Of a stretch of DNA of 64,000 nucleotides, positions 1 to 8,923 are shown one piece after another. Source of the stretch: Oscillospiraceae bacterium (GTDB taxonomy: Bacteria; Bacillota; Clostridia; Oscillospirales; Ruminococcaceae); assembly GCA_017473015.1 (NCBI GenBank), contig JAFUNP010000023.1, positions 45,321-109,320 of the forward strand. The letters run 5' to 3'. Position 1 is the first letter of the stretch, and each line of letters begins with the position of its first letter. The notes under the pieces were generated by a model that was given only the letters and a program-made list of their open reading frames with translations, did not search any database and was not told the DNA's origin. Position numbers and translations under genes: made by a program.

Positions 1-320
1 GTCTGGGCAGCATAGGCAAAAGCTGTCTGTTTCTCCACAAGGATTATGGTCCGAGAGTAAGACTAGGCACAATTTTCACCGATGCGCCTTTTGAAAATCC
101 GGTGCGGCTGCCACCCAACCCATGCACCGGCTGTAACATATGCAAAGAAAAATGCCCGTCCGGCGCAATAAGCGGCAAAATGTGGGTGCCTGGCATGGAA
201 AGGGAAGAATTTTTCAACCGGGACAAATGCTCCAATCATATGAAACGCGAATACAAACATATAGGCCGTGGGGCAGTGTGCGGTCTGTGCATAAAGTACT
301 GTCCGCTGAACAAAAGATAA
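1..320 (+). CDS. 4Fe-4S double-cluster protein, C-terminal part (epoxyqueuosine reductase-like)
   Basis: The gene runs in from the left edge; the open frame starts at base 3 and ends at the TAA at 318-320. About 105 residues are visible. They carry two cysteine clusters of the bacterial ferredoxin type: CTGCNICKEKCP, then a second set at CSNH and CGLCIKYCP near the C-terminus. This arrangement (CxxCxxxCP, a gap, C...CxxCxxxCP) is the C-terminal signature of the QueG-like/reductive-dehalogenase-like Fe-S proteins. QueG itself reduces epoxyqueuosine in tRNA, but many clostridial relatives are stand-alone oxidoreductases of unknown substrate. The cobalamin-binding part lies outside the window, so the family is supported and the exact function is not. 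No neighbouring gene helps. Confidence 0.7.
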   Translation, partial: LGSIGKSCLFLHKDYGPRVRLGTIFTDAPFENPVRLPPNPCTGCNICKEKCPSGAISGKMWVPGMEREEFFNRDKCSNHMKREYKHIGRGAVCGLCIKYCPLNKR

Positions 321-356
321 GACAGGGACAGATGTTTTATATAACTGCATTTTAAA

Positions 357-383
357 CAGTGGGCGGATAATATCCGCCCACTG
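357..383. repeat. Perfect inverted repeat downstream of the Fe-S gene
   Basis: A 13-bp stem (CAGTGGGCGGATA and its complement) closes on a 1-base centre at position 370. It lies 37 bases after the stop of the Fe-S gene. It has no T-tract, so it is more likely a small palindromic repeat or mRNA-end stabiliser than a standard terminator. Confidence 0.5.
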
Positions 384-404
384 CGTGTATAATTTAATCT
401 GTTC

Positions 405-445
405 TGTCATTTGGGCGGAGATTCTTCACTGCGCTCAGAATGACA
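405..445. repeat. Dispersed GTCATTCTGAG-type repeat, copy 1
   Basis: The ends TGTCATT and CAGAATGACA, with GGAGATTCTTCACTGCGCTC inside, match four other intergenic sites in this window (10420, 17301, 31481, 41707). Such repeats occur in many clostridial genomes. Here it simply fills the gap between two genes. Confidence 0.65.
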
Positions 446-516
446 CTGATTTATATTGGTCTTTCCATATTTGTTGAATAATCTGATTTAAAAACTGAAA
501 TAATACGGATAACAAT

Positions 517-558
517 ACAAAAAGCGATGCATTTTCATTTCGGCAAGGCATCGCTTTT
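517..558 (-). terminator. Rho-independent terminator of the SGNH hydrolase gene
   Basis: On the minus strand an 11-bp stem (AAAAGCGATGC with GCATCGCTTTT) with a 17-base loop is followed by a T-rich run. It sits 20 bases past the stop codon at 578. Confidence 0.7.
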
Positions 559-577
559 AGATTTACTTTATTCCGTT

Positions 578-1561
578 TTATACCGGCTGTACTTCCTCCG
601 CTGCAGGCGCCGCTGTAACATAAGGATTCCACGGGGCATACAGTGTGTGGGTGATAAGATAATCCAGCCATTGCTGGTAGCCGGACGGTGTCAGATGATA
701 GCCGTCTGCCCGGGCGATTTCGCTGCGCAGATAACCGGAATCATCTTTAAGCACATCATACAGATTTATAAGACCCAGGCCTTTGTTGCGGCACATCTGG
801 GCAATCAGCTGGTTTGCCTCGTAAATGCGGTCAAAGGACAGCTGTGGTTTCTGTATGCTTGTTCTGTATGTGGTAGGCGTGATAGTAGTCACATAAATAA
901 CAGTGTTTGGGGTTGTCCGGCGGATTTTGTCTATCAGCTGTTCATAGCTGGCGATAAATTCCTGAGGAGTCATGCCCATCAGGGCGTTTGTACCCAGGGT
1001 GATGTACATTTTCCCCGGCTGGCGCTGTTCAATTACAGCCCACACATCTACAAGGCCTTCACCGGCATCAATTTTTACACCAGGCTGCAGGAATGTTCGG
1101 GGAGAAGTGCTTTTCTGGGTAAGATACACTGCTTTGGAGTCTTTCAGTGTGAGAGAACCGGTGCGTGTGTATACTTTGAAGCCGTCTGCCAGACTGTCCC
1201 CCAGAAAGATAACATCATCAAAATAGCTGATGGCCACAGGGTCGCTTTCAGGTACCCGCACCATATCTATTTCCGGTATGGTGTTTTCCAGGTTTATGGT
1301 CTGTGCCACTTCGCCGGTATATCCGTACCATTTGTCTATCTGTTTGGAAACATCGGTGTTTGGCTGCTGTATATGTAATACTGTGTGAGTCCGGCCTGTT
1401 TCCACTGTGGCATCACCGGGTACTATCATACCCTCTACCAGTTTCACCATGCCAAAAGCCATGGCAACCACAGCTACACCCATAACTGCCAGACGCAGCA
1501 TTTTCTTTCTTCTTCTGCGGCGTTTGCGCCGTTTCTTTTCTTCCGGTGTATATTTAGCCAC
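578..1561 (-). CDS. Membrane-anchored SGNH/GDSL hydrolase
   Basis: This 327-residue protein begins with a strongly basic cytoplasmic stretch (residues 9-20 nearly all K/R). One membrane segment follows at about 21-45, so the catalytic domain is probably extracellular. The SGNH blocks are visible: GDSL at 121-124 with the nucleophile Ser123, GTNA at 190-193 in the block III position, and DGYH at 286-289 supplying the catalytic Asp/His. Such enzymes remove acyl or acetyl groups from cell-wall polymers or secreted glycans; the substrate here is unknown. The gene stands alone, with its own terminator, and is divergent from galM. The start is supported by an AGGAGTG ribosome site just upstream. 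Confidence 0.82.
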   Translation of the reverse strand: MAKYTPEEKKRRKRRRRRKKMLRLAVMGVAVVAMAFGMVKLVEGMIVPGDATVETGRTHTVLHIQQPNTDVSKQIDKWYGYTGEVAQTINLENTIPEIDMVRVPESDPVAISYFDDVIFLGDSLADGFKVYTRTGSLTLKDSKAVYLTQKSTSPRTFLQPGVKIDAGEGLVDVWAVIEQRQPGKMYITLGTNALMGMTPQEFIASYEQLIDKIRRTTPNTVIYVTTITPTTYRTSIQKPQLSFDRIYEANQLIAQMCRNKGLGLINLYDVLKDDSGYLRSEIARADGYHLTPSGYQQWLDYLITHTLYAPWNPYVTAAPAAEEVQPV

Positions 1562-1694
1562 ATCATCACTCCTTCCAACTTTTTATTATATATCTCGTCC
1601 CTGTCGGTTTCAAGCGAAAACAGGGCTGTTGTAATTCATATTATATTCTATAGATTATTGATTTTCAATAATTCATCCATATTTTTCACAAAGA

Positions 1695-1710
1695 ATTACA
1701 ATATTGTAAT
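1695..1710. promoter_or_regulatory. 16-bp perfect palindrome upstream of galM
   Basis: ATTACAATATTGTAAT is a perfect palindrome in the divergent region between the SGNH hydrolase gene and galM, 55 bases before the galM start. Its position suits an operator, but no matching regulator is encoded next to it. Confidence 0.45.
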
Positions 1711-1764
1711 ATCTGCATTTTATGGTAAAATTATAGGCAATAAACAACTTTTACAGGAGATACT

Positions 1765-2796
1765 ATGGACAAACAGTTATTTGGTATTGACAAAAATGGC
1801 AACGAAATTTACCGTTACACTCTGACAGACGAAAAGGGCAACAGCCTGTCTGTACTGAACTATGGTGCAACTATCCAAAGCCTGATTATCACCGATAAAA
1901 ACGGCGTAAAAAAAGATGTGGTACTGGGTTTTGATAATCTGGAACAGTATGAAGATGACACCGACCGCACTTACTTCGGCGCTGTATGCGGCCGTGTAGC
2001 CAACCGAATAGCCAACGGCGAATTTTATATTGAGGGTGAAAAATACACTCTGGTTCAGAACAACAACGGTCACTGTCTGCACGGCGGCAAAGACGGTTTT
2101 GACAAAAAGTTTTTTGACCTGACTGATGCAGAAGACGATTATATGACCTTTTCCACTTTCAGCATGGACGGCGAAGAAGGCTTCCCCGGAAACCTGTCTC
2201 TGAGCGTGAAGTACACATTACGCAATGGTTTGCTGATGATAGAATATCTGGCCTCAACCACTGCCACCTGCCCGGTGAGCCTGTCCAATCACACATATTT
2301 CAATCTGGCCGGTGAGGGCGACATACGCAGCCACCGCCTGCAGCTGAACAGCCATTACTATATGGAAGTGGACGAAAATGTGCTGACCACAGGCATGGTA
2401 CTGCCGGTAAAGGGCACAGAATTTGACTTCACTACAGAAAAAGAGCTGGGACCTGCCATCGATGCAGCAGCCACAGCACAGCCAGCAGTAAAAGGCATAG
2501 ACCACCATTTCTTCTGTGACAACGCTCTCAGCGAATACCGCCGTTTCGGCACGCTGTCCGCCCCGGACGGCAGTCTGAAAATGGATATTTTCACAAACCA
2601 GTGCGGCGCACAGATTTATACAGCTAACTTCACACCACAGATGCCTGCAAAAGACAGACAGGCCGGCAGAAACTGCGGCATCGCCATAGAAACACAGTAT
2701 CCGCCAAACAATCTGAACTTTTCACACCTGCCGAATATGCTGCTCCACCGCGGAGAAACATATTACCACAAAACAGGCTTCAGATTTTATTACTGA
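1765..2796 (+). CDS. galM: Aldose 1-epimerase (mutarotase)
   Basis: GalM interconverts the alpha and beta anomers of galactose or glucose in the cytoplasm, the entry step of the Leloir pathway. The 343-residue length is typical. Family motifs are present: NNGHCLHGGKDGF with the first catalytic His, NHTYFNL with the second His, and IAIETQYPPNNLN carrying the catalytic Glu near the C-terminus. An ACAGGAGATACT ribosome site fits the chosen ATG. The gene is monocistronic, ends at a shared terminator with convergent trmB, and has a palindromic site upstream. GalE, the next pathway enzyme likely to act with it, lies at 25963. Confidence 0.93.
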   Translation: MDKQLFGIDKNGNEIYRYTLTDEKGNSLSVLNYGATIQSLIITDKNGVKKDVVLGFDNLEQYEDDTDRTYFGAVCGRVANRIANGEFYIEGEKYTLVQNNNGHCLHGGKDGFDKKFFDLTDAEDDYMTFSTFSMDGEEGFPGNLSLSVKYTLRNGLLMIEYLASTTATCPVSLSNHTYFNLAGEGDIRSHRLQLNSHYYMEVDENVLTTGMVLPVKGTEFDFTTEKELGPAIDAAATAQPAVKGIDHHFFCDNALSEYRRFGTLSAPDGSLKMDIFTNQCGAQIYTANFTPQMPAKDRQAGRNCGIAIETQYPPNNLNFSHLPNMLLHRGETYYHKTGFRFYY

Positions 2797-2811
2797 TAAA
2801 ACCACACACAC

Positions 2812-2837
2812 AAAAAGCTCCCCGCGGGGAGCTTTTT
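2812..2837. terminator. Bidirectional terminator between galM and trmB
   Basis: This is a 26-bp perfect palindrome: A5, then GCTCCCCGCGGGGAGC, then T5. It has T-tracts on both strands and serves the two convergent genes. Confidence 0.85.
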
Positions 2838-3491
2838 TTACGCTTTATTCACTGCAATCAGACCTTTGATTTTTATACCCTGCTCGGTAAACATTTTTTC
2901 ATGTTCTGTCACAATATTTTCCGGCAGAGGATTTTCTGCCATATCGTAGGTGATAAACTCGATTTCAAAACCGGCTTCTGCAAAATAGTCCAGACTTTCA
3001 GTAAACAGCTCATCGTCGTCAGTTTTGAAGTAAATTTTGCCGCCGGGCTTCAGGAATGTTTTGTAGTTGTTCAGCTGTCTGGTATGAGTCAGACGGCGTT
3101 TTTTGTGGCGGTCCTTGGGCCATGGGTTGCAGAAATTGATGTAAATTTCTTCGATTGTGTCCTGTGGGCTTACCACCAGCGGAATTCTTTCAATATCAAA
3201 GGCTGTGATTTTCACATTGGGGCAGTGGGTGCTGCCGTAAACTGCCTCGATATTTCTTTTGGCTATGGCCAGCACTTCGCTTTTTATGTCAAAGGCTATC
3301 CAGTTTTTTTCCGGATGCATAAAGGCCTTCTGGCTGATAAAGCCGCCTTTGCCGCATCCCAGTTCCATACACAGGGGTTGTTCTTTATCAAAGGCTGCCT
3401 GCCAGTTTTCGTAAAAATCGTGGGGATTTTTGATATAAACCTCGCTGGCATCCAGCTCCGGACGGGCCCATGGTTTTCTGCGCATTCTCAT
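2838..3491 (-). CDS. trmB: tRNA (guanine-N7-)-methyltransferase
   Basis: TrmB transfers a methyl group from S-adenosylmethionine to N7 of G46 in the variable loop of tRNAs. The 217-residue length is standard. It shows the SAM-binding motif ELGCGKGGF (about residues 43-51) and the family signature NPWPKDRHKKRRLTH around residue 125. The N-terminal MRMRRKPWARP is typical. The start is preceded by AAGGAGATATAT. The stop lies next to the terminator shared with galM. Confidence 0.94.
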   Translation of the reverse strand: MRMRRKPWARPELDASEVYIKNPHDFYENWQAAFDKEQPLCMELGCGKGGFISQKAFMHPEKNWIAFDIKSEVLAIAKRNIEAVYGSTHCPNVKITAFDIERIPLVVSPQDTIEEIYINFCNPWPKDRHKKRRLTHTRQLNNYKTFLKPGGKIYFKTDDDELFTESLDYFAEAGFEIEFITYDMAENPLPENIVTEHEKMFTEQGIKIKGLIAVNKA

Positions 3492-3569
3492 TTATATATA
3501 TCTCCTTGAATATCAGTATACAGTTAATTCCGGTGTTTTTATAAATATATCATTTTAGCCGGCAATAGT

Positions 3570-3605
3570 AAAGGGCAGTGTGCAAAAAACGCACCGCTGC
3601 CCTTT
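3570..3605. terminator. Hairpin terminator between trmB and the MFS gene
   Basis: The stem AAAGGGCAG...CTGCCCTTT has an inner GTGC/GCAC extension. It follows the stop of the minus-strand MFS gene by 20 bases. The T-run is better on the plus strand, so efficiency on the minus strand is uncertain. Confidence 0.5.
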
Positions 3606-3624
3606 TTCCGTTAGCTCCGTATTT

Positions 3625-4791
3625 CTATACTTTTTTCAGCTTTTTATCAGTAATTTTTGCCATTATCAGCACAGCAAAGCCTATGGCTGTGACGGTGCAG
3701 GCAAAAACATACATGGCGCCAAGACCAAATCTGTCCTGCAATATACCGCCCAGCACATTCCCCAGAGTAGAGCCAAAGCCGCTGGTAACAATACCTATCA
3801 TAGCCTGACCCATAACCTGGTCTTCCGGAGCCAGATTATAGATAACATAGTAAGTAACCACCGCAGTCAGCAGGCCGTAGGACACAGACTGGAACAGCAG
3901 GCCGGCAATCAGCACCGGCAGATTAGGCGCAAGACAGATGGTAAAGTTTCTGGCCACATAAGCCAGGCCGCCTATAGCAATAAGTGTAAGGCTGTCCACC
4001 TTTTTCATCCAGCGTGAAGCCATGGCCATGACAGGCATTTCACTGAGTGCCATAATAAACACCGCCATGCCGTACATGGAAGTACTACCGCCCAGGCTGG
4101 TAACAATATTTGACAGATAGGTACCCAGACAGCTGTGAGCGGACAGGCAGAACGCAAAGCCTATCAGCACCATAAAATACACTCGGTATTTTCTGATAAT
4201 ATCAAATACAGTACCGCTTTTTTCACCTTTCTTCGCTGCAGAGGCGGATTCCGGCATGGATTTTATCAGCAGCAGCATTGCCGCTGTGGAAGCCATAAAC
4301 CCCACAGCCAGTACCAATGGGCTGAAAAAGTCTACCATCGGCCCCATAACCAGTGCAGTGATTGCCCATGAGGCACTGCCCAGTCCCCTGGCAAAGCCAA
4401 AATCAATATCCTCCCCGCCCTGCATATAGCCGCCGGCTATAACCTGAGGAAAAGATGCAGATGCCACATACAGCGCATACATCACCGTGTAGCCCACAAC
4501 TACTACAGAAGGGGGCAACGGCAGAAAAGCTATCAGCACAAATCCCACGGACAGCAGGCTGTAAATAGCCGCAGTCATTCTGCGTGCAGTCAGTTTTTCA
4601 TATTTTATTATAAGCGAGGACAGATACGGGGACAGCAGAATGGAAGAAACACAGCCAACCCCTGTCACCACACCAATCATGGTGTTTGACACAGCTTTGT
4701 ACTGGAGAAATACTGCTACAAAACCGGCCATACAGCAGCCTACTATACAGAAAAGAAAATAAAAAAGATTATATTTATTTTTTAATGACAT
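3625..4791 (-). CDS. Major facilitator superfamily transporter
   Basis: The 388-residue hydrophobic protein has about twelve predicted membrane helices, arranged as two six-helix halves around a central cytoplasmic loop near residues 185-200 (EKSGTVFDIIRKYRV). The overall look is that of the LacY/nucleoside-symporter-like MFS branch, and no substrate motif is clear. The gene is monocistronic and divergent from the ABC exporter pair. A GAGAGGTGA ribosome site lies upstream of the start. Confidence 0.8.
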   Translation of the reverse strand: MSLKNKYNLFYFLFCIVGCCMAGFVAVFLQYKAVSNTMIGVVTGVGCVSSILLSPYLSSLIIKYEKLTARRMTAAIYSLLSVGFVLIAFLPLPPSVVVVGYTVMYALYVASASFPQVIAGGYMQGGEDIDFGFARGLGSASWAITALVMGPMVDFFSPLVLAVGFMASTAAMLLLIKSMPESASAAKKGEKSGTVFDIIRKYRVYFMVLIGFAFCLSAHSCLGTYLSNIVTSLGGSTSMYGMAVFIMALSEMPVMAMASRWMKKVDSLTLIAIGGLAYVARNFTICLAPNLPVLIAGLLFQSVSYGLLTAVVTYYVIYNLAPEDQVMGQAMIGIVTSGFGSTLGNVLGGILQDRFGLGAMYVFACTVTAIGFAVLIMAKITDKKLKKV

Positions 4792-4938
4792 TATTCATCA
4801 CCTCTCGGGTGTATGTTATAGTCCTTTATTGCAAATTTGTCAATATAAAAAATGTGTAAAAAATTGTGCATTTTGTGCTTTTGTTTTTATACTTTTATAG
4901 TATAATATAGACAGAATTAAATCTGACGGGATATATTT

Positions 4939-6741
4939 ATGAAAAAAAGCAAATACGATTTTCTTGTAAAACAGATGAAGGGCAGCTGGAGATACCTGCT
5001 GGCATCTGTTGTATTTATACTGACAGGCTCTTTCTTCTCTTTTTTAGGGCCGAAGCTTATAGGCGTGGCGGTGGACAGCATTATCGGGAATAAACCTTTT
5101 GAGCTGCCACAGTTTATGGTGGAATACATAGACCGCATGGGCGGCAGGCAGTTTTTCCTGGAAAATATTATGGTGGTTATCGGCATATTTGCCGCCATAA
5201 AAATAACCGAAGCGATATGCGAATTTTCCCGACTGTATGCCTCCAATCACCTCAGTGAAAATCTGGGCTACAACATGCGCCAGAGTCTGTTTGAAAGACT
5301 GCAGGGTGCAACCTTTGCATACCACAAAAGCATATACACCGGCGATATTATCCAGCGCTGCTCCACCGACATTGATACAGTGCGCAACTTTGTGCTGGAA
5401 ATGACTGACATTATCCGTGTCATAGCCAAAATCATCATCGCTTATTGGTTTATGGCAGGTATTTCTGTGCCATTGGCACTGATTTCCTTTACTACAGTGC
5501 CACTGGTGTCCCGGTTTTCCGTTTTCTTCAACGGCAAAATCCAGAATCGCTTTCTGGCGGCCGACGAATCAGAGGGCCGTCTCCAGTCCTATGTGCAGGA
5601 AAATCTGTCTGCGCCAAGAGTGGTGCGTGCATTCGGCAAACAACTGCAGGAAAGAGAAAAATTCCGCACAGGCAACGATGAATTTTCCGGTATGTGGATG
5701 AAAATGGGCAATCTGCTGGCCTGGTACTGGGCCATAGGCGACCTGCTGCCGGTGCTGCAGGTGATACTGGTGGTGTCCAGCGGCACATATTTTGCGGTTA
5801 CCGGCAACATCACCCCCGGCGAAATCATTTCCTTTATGGTTTACAACAATATGCTGGCCTGGCCTATCCGCTCTCTGGGCAGAATTGTGGGCAATATGGC
5901 AAAAGCCACCGTGGCTCTGGGCAGAATAAACGAAGTCTACACTGCCGACCAGGAAGACTATGACAGCGGCGTGGATATGGAGATTAAGGGGGATATAGAG
6001 TTTAAAAATGTGTCCTTCTCCTTCGGCAGACAGCAGATTTTTGAAAATCTTTCCTTTACAGTTCCACGGGGGCAGACTGTGGCTATACTGGGGGCTTCCG
6101 GCAGTGGCAAAAGCACCATTCTGGCACTTCTGGCCAGATTTTACGATGTGGACAGCGGCGAAATAACCATAGACGGAATAAATATAAAAGATATAAATCT
6201 CCATACCCTGCGCCGCAGCGTGGGTATCGTGATGCAGGAGCCTTTCCTTTTCGGCAAAACCATCCGTGAAAATATAACTATCACCGATGCTGACCCTGAC
6301 GAAGAAAAAATGATAAAAAGCACCGAAATCGCCCAGGTACACCGCAGTATAACCAATTTTGAAAAAGGGTATGACACTGTGGTGGGTGAAAAAGGCGTTA
6401 CTCTTTCCGGCGGCCAGAAACAGCGTGTGGCCATAGCACGCACCCTGTACTCCGGCGCAAAGGTGCTGTGCTTTGACGACTCACTTTCCGCAGTGGACAG
6501 CCTGACCGATGCCAACATCAGAAAAGAACTGCACAAGCGTGTGGAGGGCATAACCACAATAATCATCAGCCAGCGTGTAAACACGCTTATGGAGGCTGAC
6601 AAAATACTGGTATTGGACGAGGGCAGAATTGTCCAGCAGGGCAGTCACTCACAGCTGGCATCCCAGCCTGGCATTTACCGGGAAATAGTAAAAATCCAGT
6701 CTGATATTATAGAACAGACAAGACAGGAGGCACAGGGATAA
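4939..6741 (+). CDS. ABC exporter half-transporter with degenerate catalytic site (subunit 1)
   Basis: The 600-residue protein joins a six-helix exporter membrane domain (about 1-320) to an ATPase domain (about 345-590). Walker A is GASGSGKST and the signature is LSGGQKQR. Walker B reads CFDDSLSAVD, with Asp where the catalytic Glu normally sits. That change is the hallmark of the non-hydrolysing site of heterodimeric exporters such as TM287/288, BmrCD and LmrCD. Its partner follows with a 1-base TAATG overlap, so the two are translationally coupled. The likely role is multidrug or lipid export; the substrate is unknown. A TATAAT at 4901 may be the -10 element. Confidence 0.9.
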   Translation: MKKSKYDFLVKQMKGSWRYLLASVVFILTGSFFSFLGPKLIGVAVDSIIGNKPFELPQFMVEYIDRMGGRQFFLENIMVVIGIFAAIKITEAICEFSRLYASNHLSENLGYNMRQSLFERLQGATFAYHKSIYTGDIIQRCSTDIDTVRNFVLEMTDIIRVIAKIIIAYWFMAGISVPLALISFTTVPLVSRFSVFFNGKIQNRFLAADESEGRLQSYVQENLSAPRVVRAFGKQLQEREKFRTGNDEFSGMWMKMGNLLAWYWAIGDLLPVLQVILVVSSGTYFAVTGNITPGEIISFMVYNNMLAWPIRSLGRIVGNMAKATVALGRINEVYTADQEDYDSGVDMEIKGDIEFKNVSFSFGRQQIFENLSFTVPRGQTVAILGASGSGKSTILALLARFYDVDSGEITIDGINIKDINLHTLRRSVGIVMQEPFLFGKTIRENITITDADPDEEKMIKSTEIAQVHRSITNFEKGYDTVVGEKGVTLSGGQKQRVAIARTLYSGAKVLCFDDSLSAVDSLTDANIRKELHKRVEGITTIIISQRVNTLMEADKILVLDEGRIVQQGSHSQLASQPGIYREIVKIQSDIIEQTRQEAQG

Positions 6742-8597
6742 TGGAAAAACACGATGAATACGCTCTGGCTGACCGTTTTAATCTGAAAGAATGGAAACGT
6801 ATTTTTGCCTATGTCCGTCCTTATAAAAAAGATATTGCTGTGTTGTCAGTGGCGGCGGTGGGTACAGGCATATTTGACGCCATCTTCCCCATGATGACAG
6901 CTTATGCCATAACAAACTTTATAGAAGCAAAAACCCTGGAGGGCATAGGCCCGTTTATCACTGTATTTCTTGTCCTGGCGCTGATACAGCTGGCTTTCAA
7001 TGTCATCTACACCCAGCGCTGTATCAATATAGAGATGGGAGTAGGGCGTGATATGCGCTTTGACCTGTTCAGCCATGTACAGGAGCTGTCTCTGGATTAC
7101 TTCAACGCCACTCCAGTAGGCTTTATTCTGGCCAGAATTATGTCTGATACACAGAGCCTGGGGGCTATTTTCTCCTGGCAGCTGGCGGCTTTTGCATGGA
7201 ATGTGGCATATATAATTTCGGCGGCTGTGAATATGTTTATCCTCAATCCTGCCCTGTCAATGGCGGTGTTACTGACTATTCCGGTGGTAACCGCTTTGGC
7301 CGGCACTTTCCAGCGCAAACTATTGGCGGCCAACCGCATTGTGAGACGACAGAACAGTCTTATTACCTCCGCCTATAACGAAAATATAAACGGTGCTGTG
7401 ACTATAAAAGAACTGAACAGCAAGGAAAAAATCAACCGGGAATTTGCCGGTATAAATCACGAAATGCGCCGCAAATCCCTTGCTGCCAAATGGCTGCAGA
7501 CGGTGTTTTTTCCTTGTATCATGGTTATCAGCAGCGCCGCCCTGGCCTTTGTGCTGGGCATGGGACCTGTTATGGTAAGCGGCGGTGCACTGACTGTGGC
7601 CAGTCTGTCGGTTTTTATCAGCTATACCTTTACCCTGCTGGACCCTATTGAACACATCACCCGCAGTTTTACCCAGATTATGGCACTGCAGGCCAATGTG
7701 GAAAGGGTAAACAGCCTGATGGACGCTCGTCCTACAGTGACAGACCGAAAGGACATCATAGAAAAATACGGTGACATATATAATCCTGTAAAAGAAAACT
7801 GGGAAGAAATCACCGGCGATATAGAATTCCGCAATGTCAGCTTCAGATACCCTGACAGCGAAACCTATGTGCTTGAAAACTTCAATCTGAAAGTAAAGGC
7901 CGGCACCTGCGTGGCCATAGTTGGTGCTACCGGCGCAGGCAAATCCACCCTGGTAAACCTGGTATGTCGATTTTTCGAGCCTACCAGCGGACAGATTCTT
8001 ATTGACGGGGTAGACTACCGCGAAAGAAGCTATCTGTGGCTGCAGTCAAACTTAAGCTATGTTCTGCAGACCCCTCACCTGTTCAGCGGCACAATTCTGG
8101 AAAACATTAAATATGCAAACCCCGAAGCCACAATGGAACAGGTAATCGCCGCGGCAAAACAGGCCCAGGCTCATTCCTTTATCGAAAAGCTGCCTGATGG
8201 ATATGATACAGAAGTAGGTCAGGGCGGTGACAGGCTGTCCACCGGTCAGAAACAGCTGGTAAGCATCGCCCGTGCCATTCTTGCCGACGGCAAAATATTG
8301 GTTATGGACGAAGCCACCTCATCGGTAGACACCCAGACAGAGCAGCTGATAAACGGCATGACCGACCGGTTGCTGAAAGACCGCACCAGCTTTATCATCG
8401 CACACCGACTGTCCACGGTGAAAAATGCAGACATTATAATTGTGGTGGACGAGGGTAAAATAGTGGAAATGGGTACTCACACCCGGCTGCTGAAAGCCGA
8501 AGGGCAGTACTATAGAATGTACACCGGTCAGTGGGAAGAAAAACGGCAGAATGAATTTTTCCGCAGTCTGAAAGAAAAAAAGACGGAAAACCGGTAA
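6741..8597 (+). CDS. ABC exporter half-transporter, catalytic partner (subunit 2)
   Basis: The 618-residue protein has the same membrane-plus-ATPase layout. Walker A is GATGAGKST and Walker B is ILVMDEATSSVD with the catalytic Glu intact, but the signature is LSTGQKQL instead of LSGGQ. In an exporter dimer the signature of one subunit faces the Walker motifs of the other. The altered LSTGQ here would therefore pair with the Glu-less Walker B of the upstream subunit, making one dead and one live ATP site. The start overlaps the stop of subunit 1 by one base. A terminator follows at 8608. Confidence 0.92.
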   Translation: MEKHDEYALADRFNLKEWKRIFAYVRPYKKDIAVLSVAAVGTGIFDAIFPMMTAYAITNFIEAKTLEGIGPFITVFLVLALIQLAFNVIYTQRCINIEMGVGRDMRFDLFSHVQELSLDYFNATPVGFILARIMSDTQSLGAIFSWQLAAFAWNVAYIISAAVNMFILNPALSMAVLLTIPVVTALAGTFQRKLLAANRIVRRQNSLITSAYNENINGAVTIKELNSKEKINREFAGINHEMRRKSLAAKWLQTVFFPCIMVISSAALAFVLGMGPVMVSGGALTVASLSVFISYTFTLLDPIEHITRSFTQIMALQANVERVNSLMDARPTVTDRKDIIEKYGDIYNPVKENWEEITGDIEFRNVSFRYPDSETYVLENFNLKVKAGTCVAIVGATGAGKSTLVNLVCRFFEPTSGQILIDGVDYRERSYLWLQSNLSYVLQTPHLFSGTILENIKYANPEATMEQVIAAAKQAQAHSFIEKLPDGYDTEVGQGGDRLSTGQKQLVSIARAILADGKILVMDEATSSVDTQTEQLINGMTDRLLKDRTSFIIAHRLSTVKNADIIIVVDEGKIVEMGTHTRLLKAEGQYYRMYTGQWEEKRQNEFFRSLKEKKTENR

Positions 8598-8607
8598 TTA
8601 TACACAG

Positions 8608-8635
8608 AAAAAGGGAGGTATAAACCACCCTTTTT
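8608..8635 (+). terminator. Terminator of the ABC exporter operon
   Basis: The stem AAAAAGGGAGGT/ACCACCCTTTTT has one mismatch and an ATAA loop, and is followed by a T-tract ending the exporter pair. Confidence 0.7.
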
Positions 8636-8707
8636 CTGATATAATAGCAATTAATAAAAATTCCAAGAAAAAATTTCAGATTTTTTAAAAAAATTTTTAA
8701 AAAAGTG

Positions 8708-8736
8708 TTGACAAAATGGATTTTCTGTAATATAAT
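8708..8736 (+). promoter_or_regulatory. Sigma-A promoter of the tRNA-Met/tRNA-Glu genes
   Basis: TTGACA (8708-8713), a 17-base spacer, then TATAAT (8731-8736), preceded by a long A/T run that looks like an UP element. The sequence AAAAAAGTGTTGACA recurs exactly upstream of the tRNA-Thr/Tyr genes at 28025-28039. Confidence 0.9.
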
Positions 8737-8766
8737 AATCAAGCACTCAAGAGAGCGCGTATATGT

Positions 8767-8842
8767 GGCGGTATAGCTCAGTGGCTAGAGCAACCGGTTC
8801 ATACCCGGTAGGTCGTAAGTTCAAATCTCACTGCCGCTACCA
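8767..8842 (+). tRNA. tRNA-Met (CAT), elongator type
   Basis: The cloverleaf has acceptor GGCGGTA/TGCCGCT with a first-pair G-U, as in other Firmicute elongator tRNA-Met genes. The anticodon is CAT in the loop TTCATAC, the T-loop is TTCAAAT, and CCA is encoded. The T-stem (GTAAG/CTCAC) has one A-C mismatch in the middle. A C34-modified tRNA-Ile2 cannot be excluded, but the body resembles elongator Met. Confidence 0.88.
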
Positions 8843-8847
8843 CATAC

Positions 8848-8922
8848 GGCCCGTTGGTCAAGCGGTTAAGACACCGCCCTTTCACGGCGGTATCACGAGT
8901 TCGATTCTCGTACGGGTCACCA
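8848..8922 (+). tRNA. tRNA-Glu (TTC), copy 1
   Basis: The 75-nt gene has acceptor GGCCCGT/ACGGGTC, anticodon loop CTTTCAC with TTC, T-loop TTCGATT and encoded CCA. It starts 6 bases after the tRNA-Met gene and shares its promoter. An identical copy lies at 9056. Confidence 0.95.
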
Positions 8923-8923
8923 C

